DNA of 12,369 nt from Patescibacteria group bacterium (GTDB lineage Bacteria; Patescibacteriota; Minisyncoccia; Minisyncoccales; CG1-02-41-26), in contig DYHM01000013.1 in NCBI GenBank assembly GCA_020724125.1, positions 1-12,369 of the forward strand, given 5' to 3'. The position numbers were made by a program, and so were the translations under genes. The notes under the pieces were generated by a model. It did not search any database, was not told the DNA's origin, and worked only from the letters and a program-made list of their open reading frames with translations. Positions 5,016-12,264 of the stretch are shown in pieces. Within the stretch, counting starts at the first letter, position 1. The number at the start of each line of letters is the position of its first letter.

Positions 5016-5846
5016 ATGCCAATCGTAGCGATTAACAAAACTACAAAAGAGAAAATCACAAAGACCATTCCTTACTTTGAAAGTAAAAATATTTTGATTT
5101 ACAAAGATGATTTTTTGAAAACTACCGCAATTCCAGAATCTTCTATTGATTTAATTATTACATCACCTCCCTATAATGTTGATATTCATTATAATACTCA
5201 CAGAGATAATCTTTCTTACGAAGATTATTTACAATTTACCAGAAAGTGGATAGCAAAATGCTACGAATTAACAAAAGACGATGGTCGCTTCTGCTTAAAT
5301 ATTCCGCTTGATAAAAATAAAGGCGGACAACAATCGGTTGGTGCTGATATTACGAAAATTGCGAAAGATACCGGTTGGAAATATCACTCGACAATTATTT
5401 GGAATGAAGGCAATATTTCAAGACGAACCGCTTGGGGTTCTTTTATGTCTGCTTCTGCTCCATATATTATTGCGCCAGTAGAAATAATTGTGGTTTTGTA
5501 TAAAAAGAATTGGAAAAAAACAAGTGGAAGTAAAAAATCAGATATAAGTAAAGCAGAATTTATGCAATGGACTAATGGTGTTTGGAATTTTAGCGGAGAA
5601 AGCAAAAAAAGAATTGGGCATCCAACACCATTCCCGATTGAATTACCAAGACGCTGCATAAAACTATTTACTTTCGTTGGCGATAATATTCTAGATCCAT
5701 TTTTCGGAAGTGGAACAACCCTTATTGCGGCTTTTCTAAACAACAGAAATGGCACAGGGATTGATATTGATAAGGAATACTGTGATTTGGCAATAAGACG
5801 TTTACAGCAAGAGGCAAAAATAAATCAATCAAGTTTATTAGCTTAA
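5016..5846 (+). CDS. DNA methyltransferase, beta class (N4-cytosine/N6-adenine)
   Basis: This S-adenosylmethionine-dependent enzyme methylates an exocyclic amino group in DNA and would protect the host from the partner nuclease. It is 276 residues long. Catalytic motif IV, TSPPYNV (49-55), comes before the SAM-binding motif I DPFFGSGTT (227-235), the order that defines the beta class. Just before motif I, GHPTPFPIELPRRCIKLFT is the conserved segment of the N6_N4_Mtase family. The SPPY form is common in N4-cytosine enzymes but also occurs in adenine enzymes, so the modified base is open. About 30 residues precede the first core strand. The target recognition part probably lies in the middle (about 150-200). 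The HNH gene starts 9 bp after the stop, in the same operon. There is no Shine-Dalgarno sequence. Confidence 0.93.
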   Translation: MPIVAINKTTKEKITKTIPYFESKNILIYKDDFLKTTAIPESSIDLIITSPPYNVDIHYNTHRDNLSYEDYLQFTRKWIAKCYELTKDDGRFCLNIPLDKNKGGQQSVGADITKIAKDTGWKYHSTIIWNEGNISRRTAWGSFMSASAPYIIAPVEIIVVLYKKNWKKTSGSKKSDISKAEFMQWTNGVWNFSGESKKRIGHPTPFPIELPRRCIKLFTFVGDNILDPFFGSGTTLIAAFLNNRNGTGIDIDKEYCDLAIRRLQQEAKINQSSLLA

Positions 5847-5855
5847 TGCGCAACC

Positions 5856-6446
5856 ATGAAGAAAAAAAAGAATAAATCAATTAGAGATTTACTTATTGAA
5901 TACTTTAAGGCGCACACAAAAAAAGATATGTCGCACGGTCCAGTTGTTGATTGGGTAGAAGCTAGATACAAAAGACTTTACAACAAAAAGCCGAGAGATA
6001 CTTGGCGGTCAATTAGGAATCTTCACGAGATTGGATTTTTGATAAAAGTTAAAAAAGGAATTTATCGCTATGATCCTGAAGCGACAAAAGAAAGGGAGTT
6101 AGAAGATTTTACACCCGAACAAAAAGAAGCAATTCTAAAAAAAGATGACTATAAATGTGTTATTTGCGGAAGAAGTAAAAAAGAAGGCATTGAATTACAT
6201 ATTGACCACATCAAGCCAAAATATCTCGGGGGGAAATCAATAATAGAAAATGGACAAACTTTATGCGCTCAACATAACTTTATAAAGAAAACACTTAAAC
6301 AGACGGAAACAGGGAAGAAAATGTTTATTCGTCTTTACGAACTAGCGAAAAGTGAAGATAATAAAGAATTAAAAAATTTTTGCACTCAAATTTTAGAGAC
6401 TTACGAAAGACATAATATCAATAGCCATATTGTTTGGAAAAGATAA
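5856..6446 (+). CDS. HNH endonuclease, probable restriction enzyme
   Basis: The 196-residue protein has two recognisable parts. Residues 8-75 look like a winged-helix DNA-binding unit (HGPVVDWVEARYKRLYNKKP, then TWRSIRNLHEIGFLIKVKKG and IYRYDP). Residues 98-145 form an HNH nuclease core: a zinc site of Cys101, Cys104, Cys137 and His140 (CxxH where CxxC is more usual), with the catalytic-type IDHIKP (His118), the conserved Asn132 in EN, and a GG turn. The C-terminal 50 residues are helical. Its position directly behind a methyltransferase gene makes it the likely cognate restriction nuclease. The recognition site cannot be read from the sequence. A homing-type HNH is a less likely alternative. 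All key residues appear present, so I expect it to be active. Confidence 0.88.
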   Translation: MKKKKNKSIRDLLIEYFKAHTKKDMSHGPVVDWVEARYKRLYNKKPRDTWRSIRNLHEIGFLIKVKKGIYRYDPEATKERELEDFTPEQKEAILKKDDYKCVICGRSKKEGIELHIDHIKPKYLGGKSIIENGQTLCAQHNFIKKTLKQTETGKKMFIRLYELAKSEDNKELKNFCTQILETYERHNINSHIVWKR

Positions 6447-6448
6447 TT

Positions 6449-6652
6449 ATGAATTACAAAAACCAAGTAAGCAAAATTTATAAAGAATACTGCAAAGAAA
6501 GAGGTATTAAATTTTCTGAAAAAGATTTAAAAAATTTTTTAGAATTTTTGGAAATAGATTTTTATGATTGGGTTAGAGAAAACTTGAAACAATATTTTAT
6601 GGATAAAAAAAATAATTATGGGAAGATTAACTCAAAAATTAAGACCAACTAA
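6449..6652 (+). CDS. Small protein of the R-M operon, unknown
   Basis: This 67-residue, charged, probably helical protein starts at ATG 6449, two bases after the HNH stop. A TTG at 6434 would extend it by five residues and overlap the HNH gene. The sequence alternates Lys/Glu-rich and aromatic segments (YKEYCKERGIKF, DFYDWVRENLKQYF) and has no transmembrane helix or known motif. Its last 35 bp overlap the start of the truncated GIY-YIG frame, so translational coupling through the whole cassette is likely. It might be a subunit or control protein of the R-M system, but I do not recognise it. Confidence 0.55.
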   Translation: MNYKNQVSKIYKEYCKERGIKFSEKDLKNFLEFLEIDFYDWVRENLKQYFMDKKNNYGKINSKIKTN

Positions 6653-6746
6653 AAAGAATTTAGAAGAAATTCCTAATCAATCTGGGATTTATATTCTTTA
6701 TCGCGAACAAAAGCGTCGGCCAGGTTTAAAGTCCCATGCTTTCTAA
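6618..6746 (+). pseudogene. Truncated GIY-YIG nuclease N-terminus
   Basis: A 42-codon frame from ATG 6618 encodes LRPTKKNLEEIPNQSGIYIL followed by YREQ, the characteristic first strand (GIY) of a GIY-YIG nuclease domain. The YIG strand and the catalytic Arg and Glu should follow within some 80 residues. Instead the frame runs into REQKRRPGLKSHAF and stops at 6744-6746, and none of the other frames before dnaG restores them. The start overlaps the preceding small gene by 35 bp, so this was once the fourth gene of the cassette. A deletion that joined it to the dnaG upstream region is the simplest explanation. Some type II restriction enzymes, such as Eco29kI and Hpy188I, are GIY-YIG nucleases, so it may be the stub of a second nuclease. 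Confidence 0.55.
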
Positions 6747-6764
6747 CGGGGTTTAACTTTTTTT
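6723..6764 (+). terminator. Possible imperfect terminator before dnaG
   Basis: GTTTAAAGTCCC (6724-6735) can pair with GGGGTTTAAC (6748-6757) if a T and a GT are bulged. Seven T residues (6758-6764) follow. It would end the R-M transcript just before dnaG. TATATT at 6764-6769 could serve as a -10 for dnaG, with its start nearly at the ATG. Confidence 0.35.
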
Positions 6765-6778
6765 ATATTTTTTACATT

Positions 6779-8608
6779 ATGGTTGATTCTTTAATTGAAC
6801 AAATTAAAGAAAGAATAGATATTGTTGATTTTATTAGTGGTTATTTAAAACTTCAAAAAACAGGAGTAAATTATCGGGCCCTTTGTCCATTTCATTCTGA
6901 AAAAAGTCCTTCTTTTTTCATTTCGCCGAATCGGCAAATTTGGCATTGTTTTGGTTGTAATCGAGGCGGTTCAATTTTTGATTTTTTAATGGAAGTTGAG
7001 GGAATTGAATTTGGCGATGCTTTAAAAATTTTGGCCCAAAAAGCTGGTTTAGAACTTAAAAAAGAAGACCCTTGGTTAAAGACAGAAAGGCAGCGGTTTT
7101 TAGAAATTTGTGAAATAGCCTGCTGTTTTTTTCAAAAACAATTAGAAAAAAGCAAAACCGGAAGTCAAGTTAAAAATTATCTTTCAAAGAGAGGATTAAC
7201 GGAAGAATCAATTAAAAAGTGGCGATTGGGTTATGGGTCGAATAACTGGCAGGCGCTTTCGGATTTTTTAGTTGGTCGAGGTTACAAAAGAGAAGAAATA
7301 ATTAAAACTGGATTAGCGGTTAAAAAAGAGGAGTCAAGTCCCGGTAAGGCTAATATTCAACGAGCCTGTTATGACCGTTTTTGTCAACGAATAATTTTTC
7401 CTATCTTTAATTTGAATTCCCAAGTTATTGGATTTGCCGGCCGTCTTTTTCCAGAACAAAAACAAGAAACGGCTAAATATATTAATGTTCCAAATAGTTT
7501 ACTTTATGATAAAAGTCAAGTTTTATATGGTTTAAATTTTGCTAAATTGGAAATAAGAAAAAAAGATTTTGTTATTTTGACCGAGGGATATTTTGATGCT
7601 ATTTTAGTTCAGCAATCTGGTTTTGAAAACACCGTTGCCGTCAGCGGGACCGCCCTAACCGAACAACAGTTGAAAATTTTAAAACGTTACGCCAATAATC
7701 TTTATATTTCTTTTGATATGGATTTAGCCGGCGACGCGGCAACCCAAAGGGGTATTGACTTAGCCCTTAAAGAAGATTTTAATATCAAGGTCGTTAGTCT
7801 GCCAAACGGTTTTGACCCGGCTGAAATAATTTGCCAAAAACCCAGTCAATGGACAGAATTAGTTAAAAATGCCCAAGAAATTCTTAGTTTTTATTTCCAA
7901 AGCGCTTTTTCCAAATTTGAACCTAAAAGTCCAGAAGGGAAAAAGGAAATTGCTAAAATTATTCTCCCGAGAATTAAAGGTATTTCTAATCGAATTTTGC
8001 AATCCCATTGGGTTCAAGAGTTAGTCAAAAGAATTAAAATTAACGAAGAAGCAATTTGGGAGGAATTAAGAAAAATATCAACTGAAAAAAATAAACCATT
8101 ACCTCAAATAGCGAAAAATCAAACAAAAAATGAAAAAATAAAAAACCGCCAACAACTTTTAGAAGAAAAAATTCTTTCTTTGATTTTAAAAAATAGGGAG
8201 AATTTAAATTATTTAGACAAAAATTCCCTTTCTTTCTTTTTGCCAGTCATAAAGACAATTCTTATTTCTCTTAAAAAAGAAGAAAAAAAAGAAAAGATTT
8301 TAGCGAAAATGGAAAGCGAAAATAAAGAAATCAAAGAAATTTTAGATAGAGCCAGTTTATTGGCAGAGGTAGAAAACGAATTAATCCCTGAAAGCGGAGA
8401 AATAGATTTAAGTCAAGAAATGGAAATTTGTTTAAGGGAATTAAAAAAAATTGTTTTAGGAGAAAAATTAAAAATTCTTTCTGAAAAAATTCAAGAAGCC
8501 GAAGAGAAAAAAGAAAATGAAAAAATTAAAAGTTTAATCGAAAATTTCACTCAACTGATTATTGAATTGCAAAAAATCAAAAATGAAAAAAAGATTAACA
8601 AAAAATAA
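6779..8608 (+). CDS. dnaG: DNA primase
   Basis: DnaG makes the RNA primers for DNA replication. It is 609 residues long. The N-terminal zinc-binding domain has Cys36, His39, Cys57 and Cys60 (CPFHSEKSPSFF ... CFGC), the CHC2 pattern. The RNA-polymerase basin carries DRFCQRIIFPIFN at 199-211 and GFAGR at 218-222. The TOPRIM core has TEGYFDA (268-274, Glu269) and the acidic pair SFDMD (311-315). The C-terminal 180 residues, corresponding to the helicase-interaction region, are Lys/Glu-rich and diverged. ATG 6779 is the only sensible start, because VDSLIEQIKERIDIVDFIS is the usual N-terminus. There is no Shine-Dalgarno sequence. The end overlaps rpoD by 26 bp. The usual operon partner rpsU is not upstream. 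Confidence 0.97.
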   Translation: MVDSLIEQIKERIDIVDFISGYLKLQKTGVNYRALCPFHSEKSPSFFISPNRQIWHCFGCNRGGSIFDFLMEVEGIEFGDALKILAQKAGLELKKEDPWLKTERQRFLEICEIACCFFQKQLEKSKTGSQVKNYLSKRGLTEESIKKWRLGYGSNNWQALSDFLVGRGYKREEIIKTGLAVKKEESSPGKANIQRACYDRFCQRIIFPIFNLNSQVIGFAGRLFPEQKQETAKYINVPNSLLYDKSQVLYGLNFAKLEIRKKDFVILTEGYFDAILVQQSGFENTVAVSGTALTEQQLKILKRYANNLYISFDMDLAGDAATQRGIDLALKEDFNIKVVSLPNGFDPAEIICQKPSQWTELVKNAQEILSFYFQSAFSKFEPKSPEGKKEIAKIILPRIKGISNRILQSHWVQELVKRIKINEEAIWEELRKISTEKNKPLPQIAKNQTKNEKIKNRQQLLEEKILSLILKNRENLNYLDKNSLSFFLPVIKTILISLKKEEKKEKILAKMESENKEIKEILDRASLLAEVENELIPESGEIDLSQEMEICLRELKKIVLGEKLKILSEKIQEAEEKKENEKIKSLIENFTQLIIELQKIKNEKKINKK

Positions 8609-9794
8609 AAAAAAGATTAAAAAAATAAAGAAAAAAACGGCAAGGAAGGTTATTAAGAAAAAGATAATAAAAAGAAAGGAAATTAAAAAGATAAAAAGAA
8701 TGAAAAGAACTGAAAGAAAAGGCAAAGCGGTGAAACGAGAAGTTTTTCCTGAAATAAAAATGAATGAATTGATTGAAAAAGGAAAAAATCGGGGCTTTGT
8801 TACGGGCCGAGAGATTTTATTTTATTTTCCTAATTTAGAAAAAAATCTCAAGAGTCTGGAAGAACTTCAAGAAATTTTAGAAAATCAAGGAATTACCGTT
8901 TTATTTCAAACTGGTCTTTTAGAACAGGACTCCGAGAAAAAAATTGAAAAAAAAATCTTGCTTGGCAAGGTGGACCCAATTCAAACATATCTAAAGGAAA
9001 TTGGGAAAACGTCAATTTTAACAGCTTACCAAGAAAAAGAATTGGCTAAAAAAATTGCCCAAGGAGATTTAGAGGCAAAAAAGAATTTAGCCCAAGCAAA
9101 TTTACGGTTAGTTGTTTCTATCGCTAAAAAATATATTGGTCGTTCAAGCAACTTAACCTTGCTTGATTTAATTCAAGAAGGAAATATAGGATTGATGAAG
9201 GCCGTAGAAAAATTTGATTGGCAAAAAGGTTATAAACTTTCCACTTATGCCACATGGTGGATAAGACAAGCAATAACTCGGGCCTTGGCCGACAAGGCTC
9301 GGGTTATTCGAATTCCTGTCCATAAAATTGAAATAATTATTAAAATAGAAGCAGCAAGAAAAAAACTCCTTCAAGAATTAGGAAGAGAACCCTTAATAGG
9401 AGAAATTGCCAGCGAAATAAACCTTGAAACAAAAGAAGTTCAAGAATTAATGAGAATAAAACAAAAAACTACCTCCCTCGACACTCCGGTGGGCGATGGC
9501 GACACAGATAACATCTTGGCTGAATTTATCGAAGATGAAAAAACACCTTCGCCAGCCAGGGAAGCAATTCTAAAAGTTTTGAGGGAAAAATTAAATAAAG
9601 CTATTGACGAATTGTCTCCGCGAGAAAAGAAAATTTTAATAATGAGATTTGGTTTAAAAGATGGAATAATTCATACCCTTGAAGAAGTAGGGAAAGAATT
9701 TAAGGTAACCCGAGAAAGAATTCGGCAAATTCAGGCAAAAATGTTAGAAAAAATTCGCTATCTTCCCGAAATTGAAAAACTTAAAGATTTCTAA
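8583..9794 (+). CDS. rpoD: RNA polymerase primary sigma factor
   Basis: The housekeeping sigma factor recruits RNA polymerase to -35/-10 promoters. From ATG 8583 it is 403 residues. A TTG at 8562 would add seven. Region 1.2 starts at DPIQTYLKEIG (131-141). Region 2 is intact, with LRLVVSIAKKYIGR and LDLIQEGNIGLMKAVEKFDW, and the -10 melting/recognition helix at YKLSTYATWWIRQAITRALAD (217-237). Region 3 follows (about 255-330). Region 4.2 has the helix-turn-helix TLEEVGKEFKVTRERIRQIQ (365-384). Residues 60-115 resemble a shortened region 1.1. The first 53 residues are about 60% Lys/Arg, an odd feature for a sigma factor. The start lies inside the dnaG end, so translation is probably coupled. 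The 37-bp gap to the convergent gene shows no clear terminator. Confidence 0.97.
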   Translation: MKKRLTKNKKKIKKIKKKTARKVIKKKIIKRKEIKKIKRMKRTERKGKAVKREVFPEIKMNELIEKGKNRGFVTGREILFYFPNLEKNLKSLEELQEILENQGITVLFQTGLLEQDSEKKIEKKILLGKVDPIQTYLKEIGKTSILTAYQEKELAKKIAQGDLEAKKNLAQANLRLVVSIAKKYIGRSSNLTLLDLIQEGNIGLMKAVEKFDWQKGYKLSTYATWWIRQAITRALADKARVIRIPVHKIEIIIKIEAARKKLLQELGREPLIGEIASEINLETKEVQELMRIKQKTTSLDTPVGDGDTDNILAEFIEDEKTPSPAREAILKVLREKLNKAIDELSPREKKILIMRFGLKDGIIHTLEEVGKEFKVTRERIRQIQAKMLEKIRYLPEIEKLKDF

Positions 9795-9831
9795 ATTTTT
9801 TAAGCGCGGCTGGTTTAATTGGGTGGGTTTT

Positions 9832-12264
9832 TTAATCAGTAAGCGTTGGTTGATCAACCGTTACTCCTGTTAATGGGGGTTGGTCTTTTTTTAAATTATC
9901 AAGAATTTTTTTAACATCGACGTTTTCAGGATTAAGTTTTTCAATTTGTTCAAATTGTTCAATAGCGGCTTGTTTGTTTCCTTCTTTGTCATAGAGTAGC
10001 CCTAAAAAATAACGGGCATTAGAATAATCTTTATTTAAACCAACAGCTTTTTGAAATTCCGCTTTGGCTTTATCAAATTGCTCTGTGTTGTAATATAATA
10101 ATCCCAGTTGGTAAGACAAGGTGGCGTCAAAAGGAGCGTCTTGTTTAATTAACTCCAATTTATTAATTGCTTCTTGGATTTTTCCTTCTCTGACAAAAAC
10201 AAGGCCGGTTTGAAAATGGGCTGGGGTGTAATCAGCTTTCAAATCAATCGCTTTTTTAAAATTATCCGAAGCTAATTTAAGATTGTTAGTTTTTTCCGTT
10301 TCTTTTCCCTGCCGAGAAAGAATATCAGACCTGGTAAGATAGATTAAGCCAAGTTCGTAATAGATATAGGGATTTGTCGGCTCAAGTTCAACCGCCCTTT
10401 GATAAGATTTTTCCGCCCACTCATCAGCTCCGCTGGAAATTCCAATTATATTCCGATAAGCAAGTCCCCTACTGAGCCAGTTAGCCGCGTTTTTAGGAGC
10501 AATTTCAACCGCTCTTTTTGTTAAGTCAAGCAAATCTCTTATTAGGAGAGTTATTTTCTGAATAATTTCTTCGCCAGAAACATTTTGTTTTTGAACTTCT
10601 TCATTTATTTTAAGAAGATAAATTTGGGAAGCGTCTCGCAGATAAAGGTCTTGCTTTTTTTCTGTTTTATCAATGGCTTGAACTATAAAATTCAGCGCTT
10701 TTTGAGAATCTCCTTCTTGAAAAGTTTTTAAAGATTGAAGGTATTTCAGTTCAGCTAAGTATCTTTGGCCGGTCAAAATTAATAAACTCACTCCTAAAAT
10801 AAGAATCAAGACAAAAAGGAAGGAAAAAGATATCATTCGAGAAGAAGGTAAATTAAAATGAAAGACCTTAACCCGATTTGAAATTAAAAGAATAAAGATG
10901 GCTGTTAGAAACCAAAAGACCAAACTCAGGACAAGGTTGGTTGGATATAAAAACATTCCTATTACTATACTTAACCAGCTGGCTAAAATTCCCAAACTTA
11001 AAAGCCAAGCATTTTTTTGGTCCTCTTTAAATTCTTTATTTAATTCTTTAAATCCCAACCAGCAAAAGAATACTAAAATAGCCAAGAAAAAAAGCAGTCC
11101 TAAAATTCCAGTGGTGGCTAATTTATTTAATATATCCGACCCGCCAATAGAAAATCTATCAGCCCAAAAACTGGTCTGATTGACAATGGCTGGTTTAAAT
11201 TTAGAGTAATCATAGATAAAAGTGCCTAGACCAGAACCAAAGAAAAATGAAAGATAGGAATCTTTTAAGGTCTGAATGGCGATATCAAAACTAATTTTAT
11301 AAGAAGGTAAAATTTCTGGTTGGGGCGTTGGCGCTCCGGGAATGGAAATTTTTATTATCCCAAAAATTAAAGAAATTACCAGAAAAAGAATCGGTAAAAA
11401 TAACCACTTAGACGGAAAGGATTCCCGTTGGCTGATGCCAAAAATTAAAATTAAAACAGAACCTATTAAAAGAACAAACCAGGCCGGCCAAAAATCAATT
11501 AGAAAAAGCAAAAAGAGTATTGCGCCGCTCGCCAAAAAAAGAAGAATTTTTATTAATCTCTTGCTTAAAAAAATTAAGGTTGCCATTAAAGACAAAAGGC
11601 TGGCTGAAAGCATTCCCAAGGCGTTGGTTGAACCAACCGTATTAAAAGAAACAGTTTCGCTGAAATTAAAGGGCAGAATAAATTTCCCAAAAAACTGAGA
11701 GATGCCAAATAAAACCGCTAAAAACACTGAACCAATAAAAACAAATATTAATTCTAAAATTTCGTTTTTCTGAAATAGATTAATAATTAAAAAATAAAAC
11801 AATGCCAAGCAGAAATAAGTTAAAAAGCTTGATTCTATGTTTAATGGCCAACCCCAAAAACTTCCATATCTATAAGAAGAAAAAACAGCGCTGATTCCTA
11901 AAACTATTAAAAAACCGATAACAACCAAGTTAAAGATATTAAAATTTAATTTTATCTTTTTTTCTCTAACTGAATAAAAAAGAAAACTCAATAAAGAAAT
12001 AAATGTCAAAAAAACAAGGAGAGTCTGTTTGTTAAAATCCAAAATGTTTGTTGTCCATGGTAAAAACCATAAGGGCAGCAAAAAAACTATTAAAAAAACA
12101 CAGATTTTAGAAATTTTTAACCAAATTCCTGTTTTTTGTTCTGTTGACTGGGATTTTATTTCGTCTGAAAACTCTTTTGTTCTTTCTGTTGTCTCTTTTG
12201 TGGACTCATTAGTCTCGCTTTGAGATTTAATTTTAAATAGGTTCATTAGGTTCATTAGGTTCAT
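9832..12264 (-). CDS. O-antigen ligase/Wzy-like membrane protein with TPR domain
   Basis: The 810-residue protein joins two parts. After a Ser/Thr/Glu-rich cytoplasmic N-terminus (about 10-45), residues about 50-500 hold roughly 12 hydrophobic segments. A large loop carries FFFGSGLGTFIYDYSKFKP (340-358), the signature region of the Wzy_C/O-antigen ligase family. Residues about 505-790 are tetratricopeptide repeats (AVELEPTNPYIYYELGLIYL, AIDLKADYTPAHFQTGLVF, AVGLNKDYSNARYFLGLLYD), followed by a short tail. Relatives polymerise or transfer lipid-linked glycans to surface polysaccharide or protein at the outer face of the membrane. The TPRs probably face the same side and may bind the acceptor or partners. 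Whether it acts as polymerase, ligase or protein glycosyltransferase cannot be told. It is convergent with rpoD, with no glycan gene nearby. Start: any of three tandem ATGs; the first is given. Confidence 0.85.
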   Translation of the reverse strand: MNLMNLMNLFKIKSQSETNESTKETTERTKEFSDEIKSQSTEQKTGIWLKISKICVFLIVFLLPLWFLPWTTNILDFNKQTLLVFLTFISLLSFLFYSVREKKIKLNFNIFNLVVIGFLIVLGISAVFSSYRYGSFWGWPLNIESSFLTYFCLALFYFLIINLFQKNEILELIFVFIGSVFLAVLFGISQFFGKFILPFNFSETVSFNTVGSTNALGMLSASLLSLMATLIFLSKRLIKILLFLASGAILFLLFLIDFWPAWFVLLIGSVLILIFGISQRESFPSKWLFLPILFLVISLIFGIIKISIPGAPTPQPEILPSYKISFDIAIQTLKDSYLSFFFGSGLGTFIYDYSKFKPAIVNQTSFWADRFSIGGSDILNKLATTGILGLLFFLAILVFFCWLGFKELNKEFKEDQKNAWLLSLGILASWLSIVIGMFLYPTNLVLSLVFWFLTAIFILLISNRVKVFHFNLPSSRMISFSFLFVLILILGVSLLILTGQRYLAELKYLQSLKTFQEGDSQKALNFIVQAIDKTEKKQDLYLRDASQIYLLKINEEVQKQNVSGEEIIQKITLLIRDLLDLTKRAVEIAPKNAANWLSRGLAYRNIIGISSGADEWAEKSYQRAVELEPTNPYIYYELGLIYLTRSDILSRQGKETEKTNNLKLASDNFKKAIDLKADYTPAHFQTGLVFVREGKIQEAINKLELIKQDAPFDATLSYQLGLLYYNTEQFDKAKAEFQKAVGLNKDYSNARYFLGLLYDKEGNKQAAIEQFEQIEKLNPENVDVKKILDNLKKDQPPLTGVTVDQPTLTD
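12238..12264 (-). repeat. Triplicated 9-bp repeat at the start codon
   Basis: TAGGTTCAT occurs three times in perfect tandem (12238-12246, 12247-12255, 12256-12264). On the minus strand this reads ATGAACCTA three times, giving MNLMNLMNL and three in-frame start codons. Because the unit is 9 bp, gain or loss of copies keeps the frame and only changes the number of initiation sites. Confidence 0.85.

Noticed and set aside
4658..6764. Integration of the R-M island at tRNA-Thr with direct-repeat ends
   Set aside because: No duplicate of the tRNA 3' end was found downstream to 6780, and there is no integrase gene. The location is suggestive only.
8534..8725. Minus-strand Phe/Ile/Leu-rich frame resembling a membrane protein
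   Set aside because: It is the complement of the A-rich, Lys-coding overlap of dnaG and rpoD. The hydrophobicity follows from the base composition alone.
10898..12223. Plus-strand open frames opposite the O-antigen-ligase-like gene
   Set aside because: Short, basic, family-less translations antisense to a long, coherent membrane-TPR protein.
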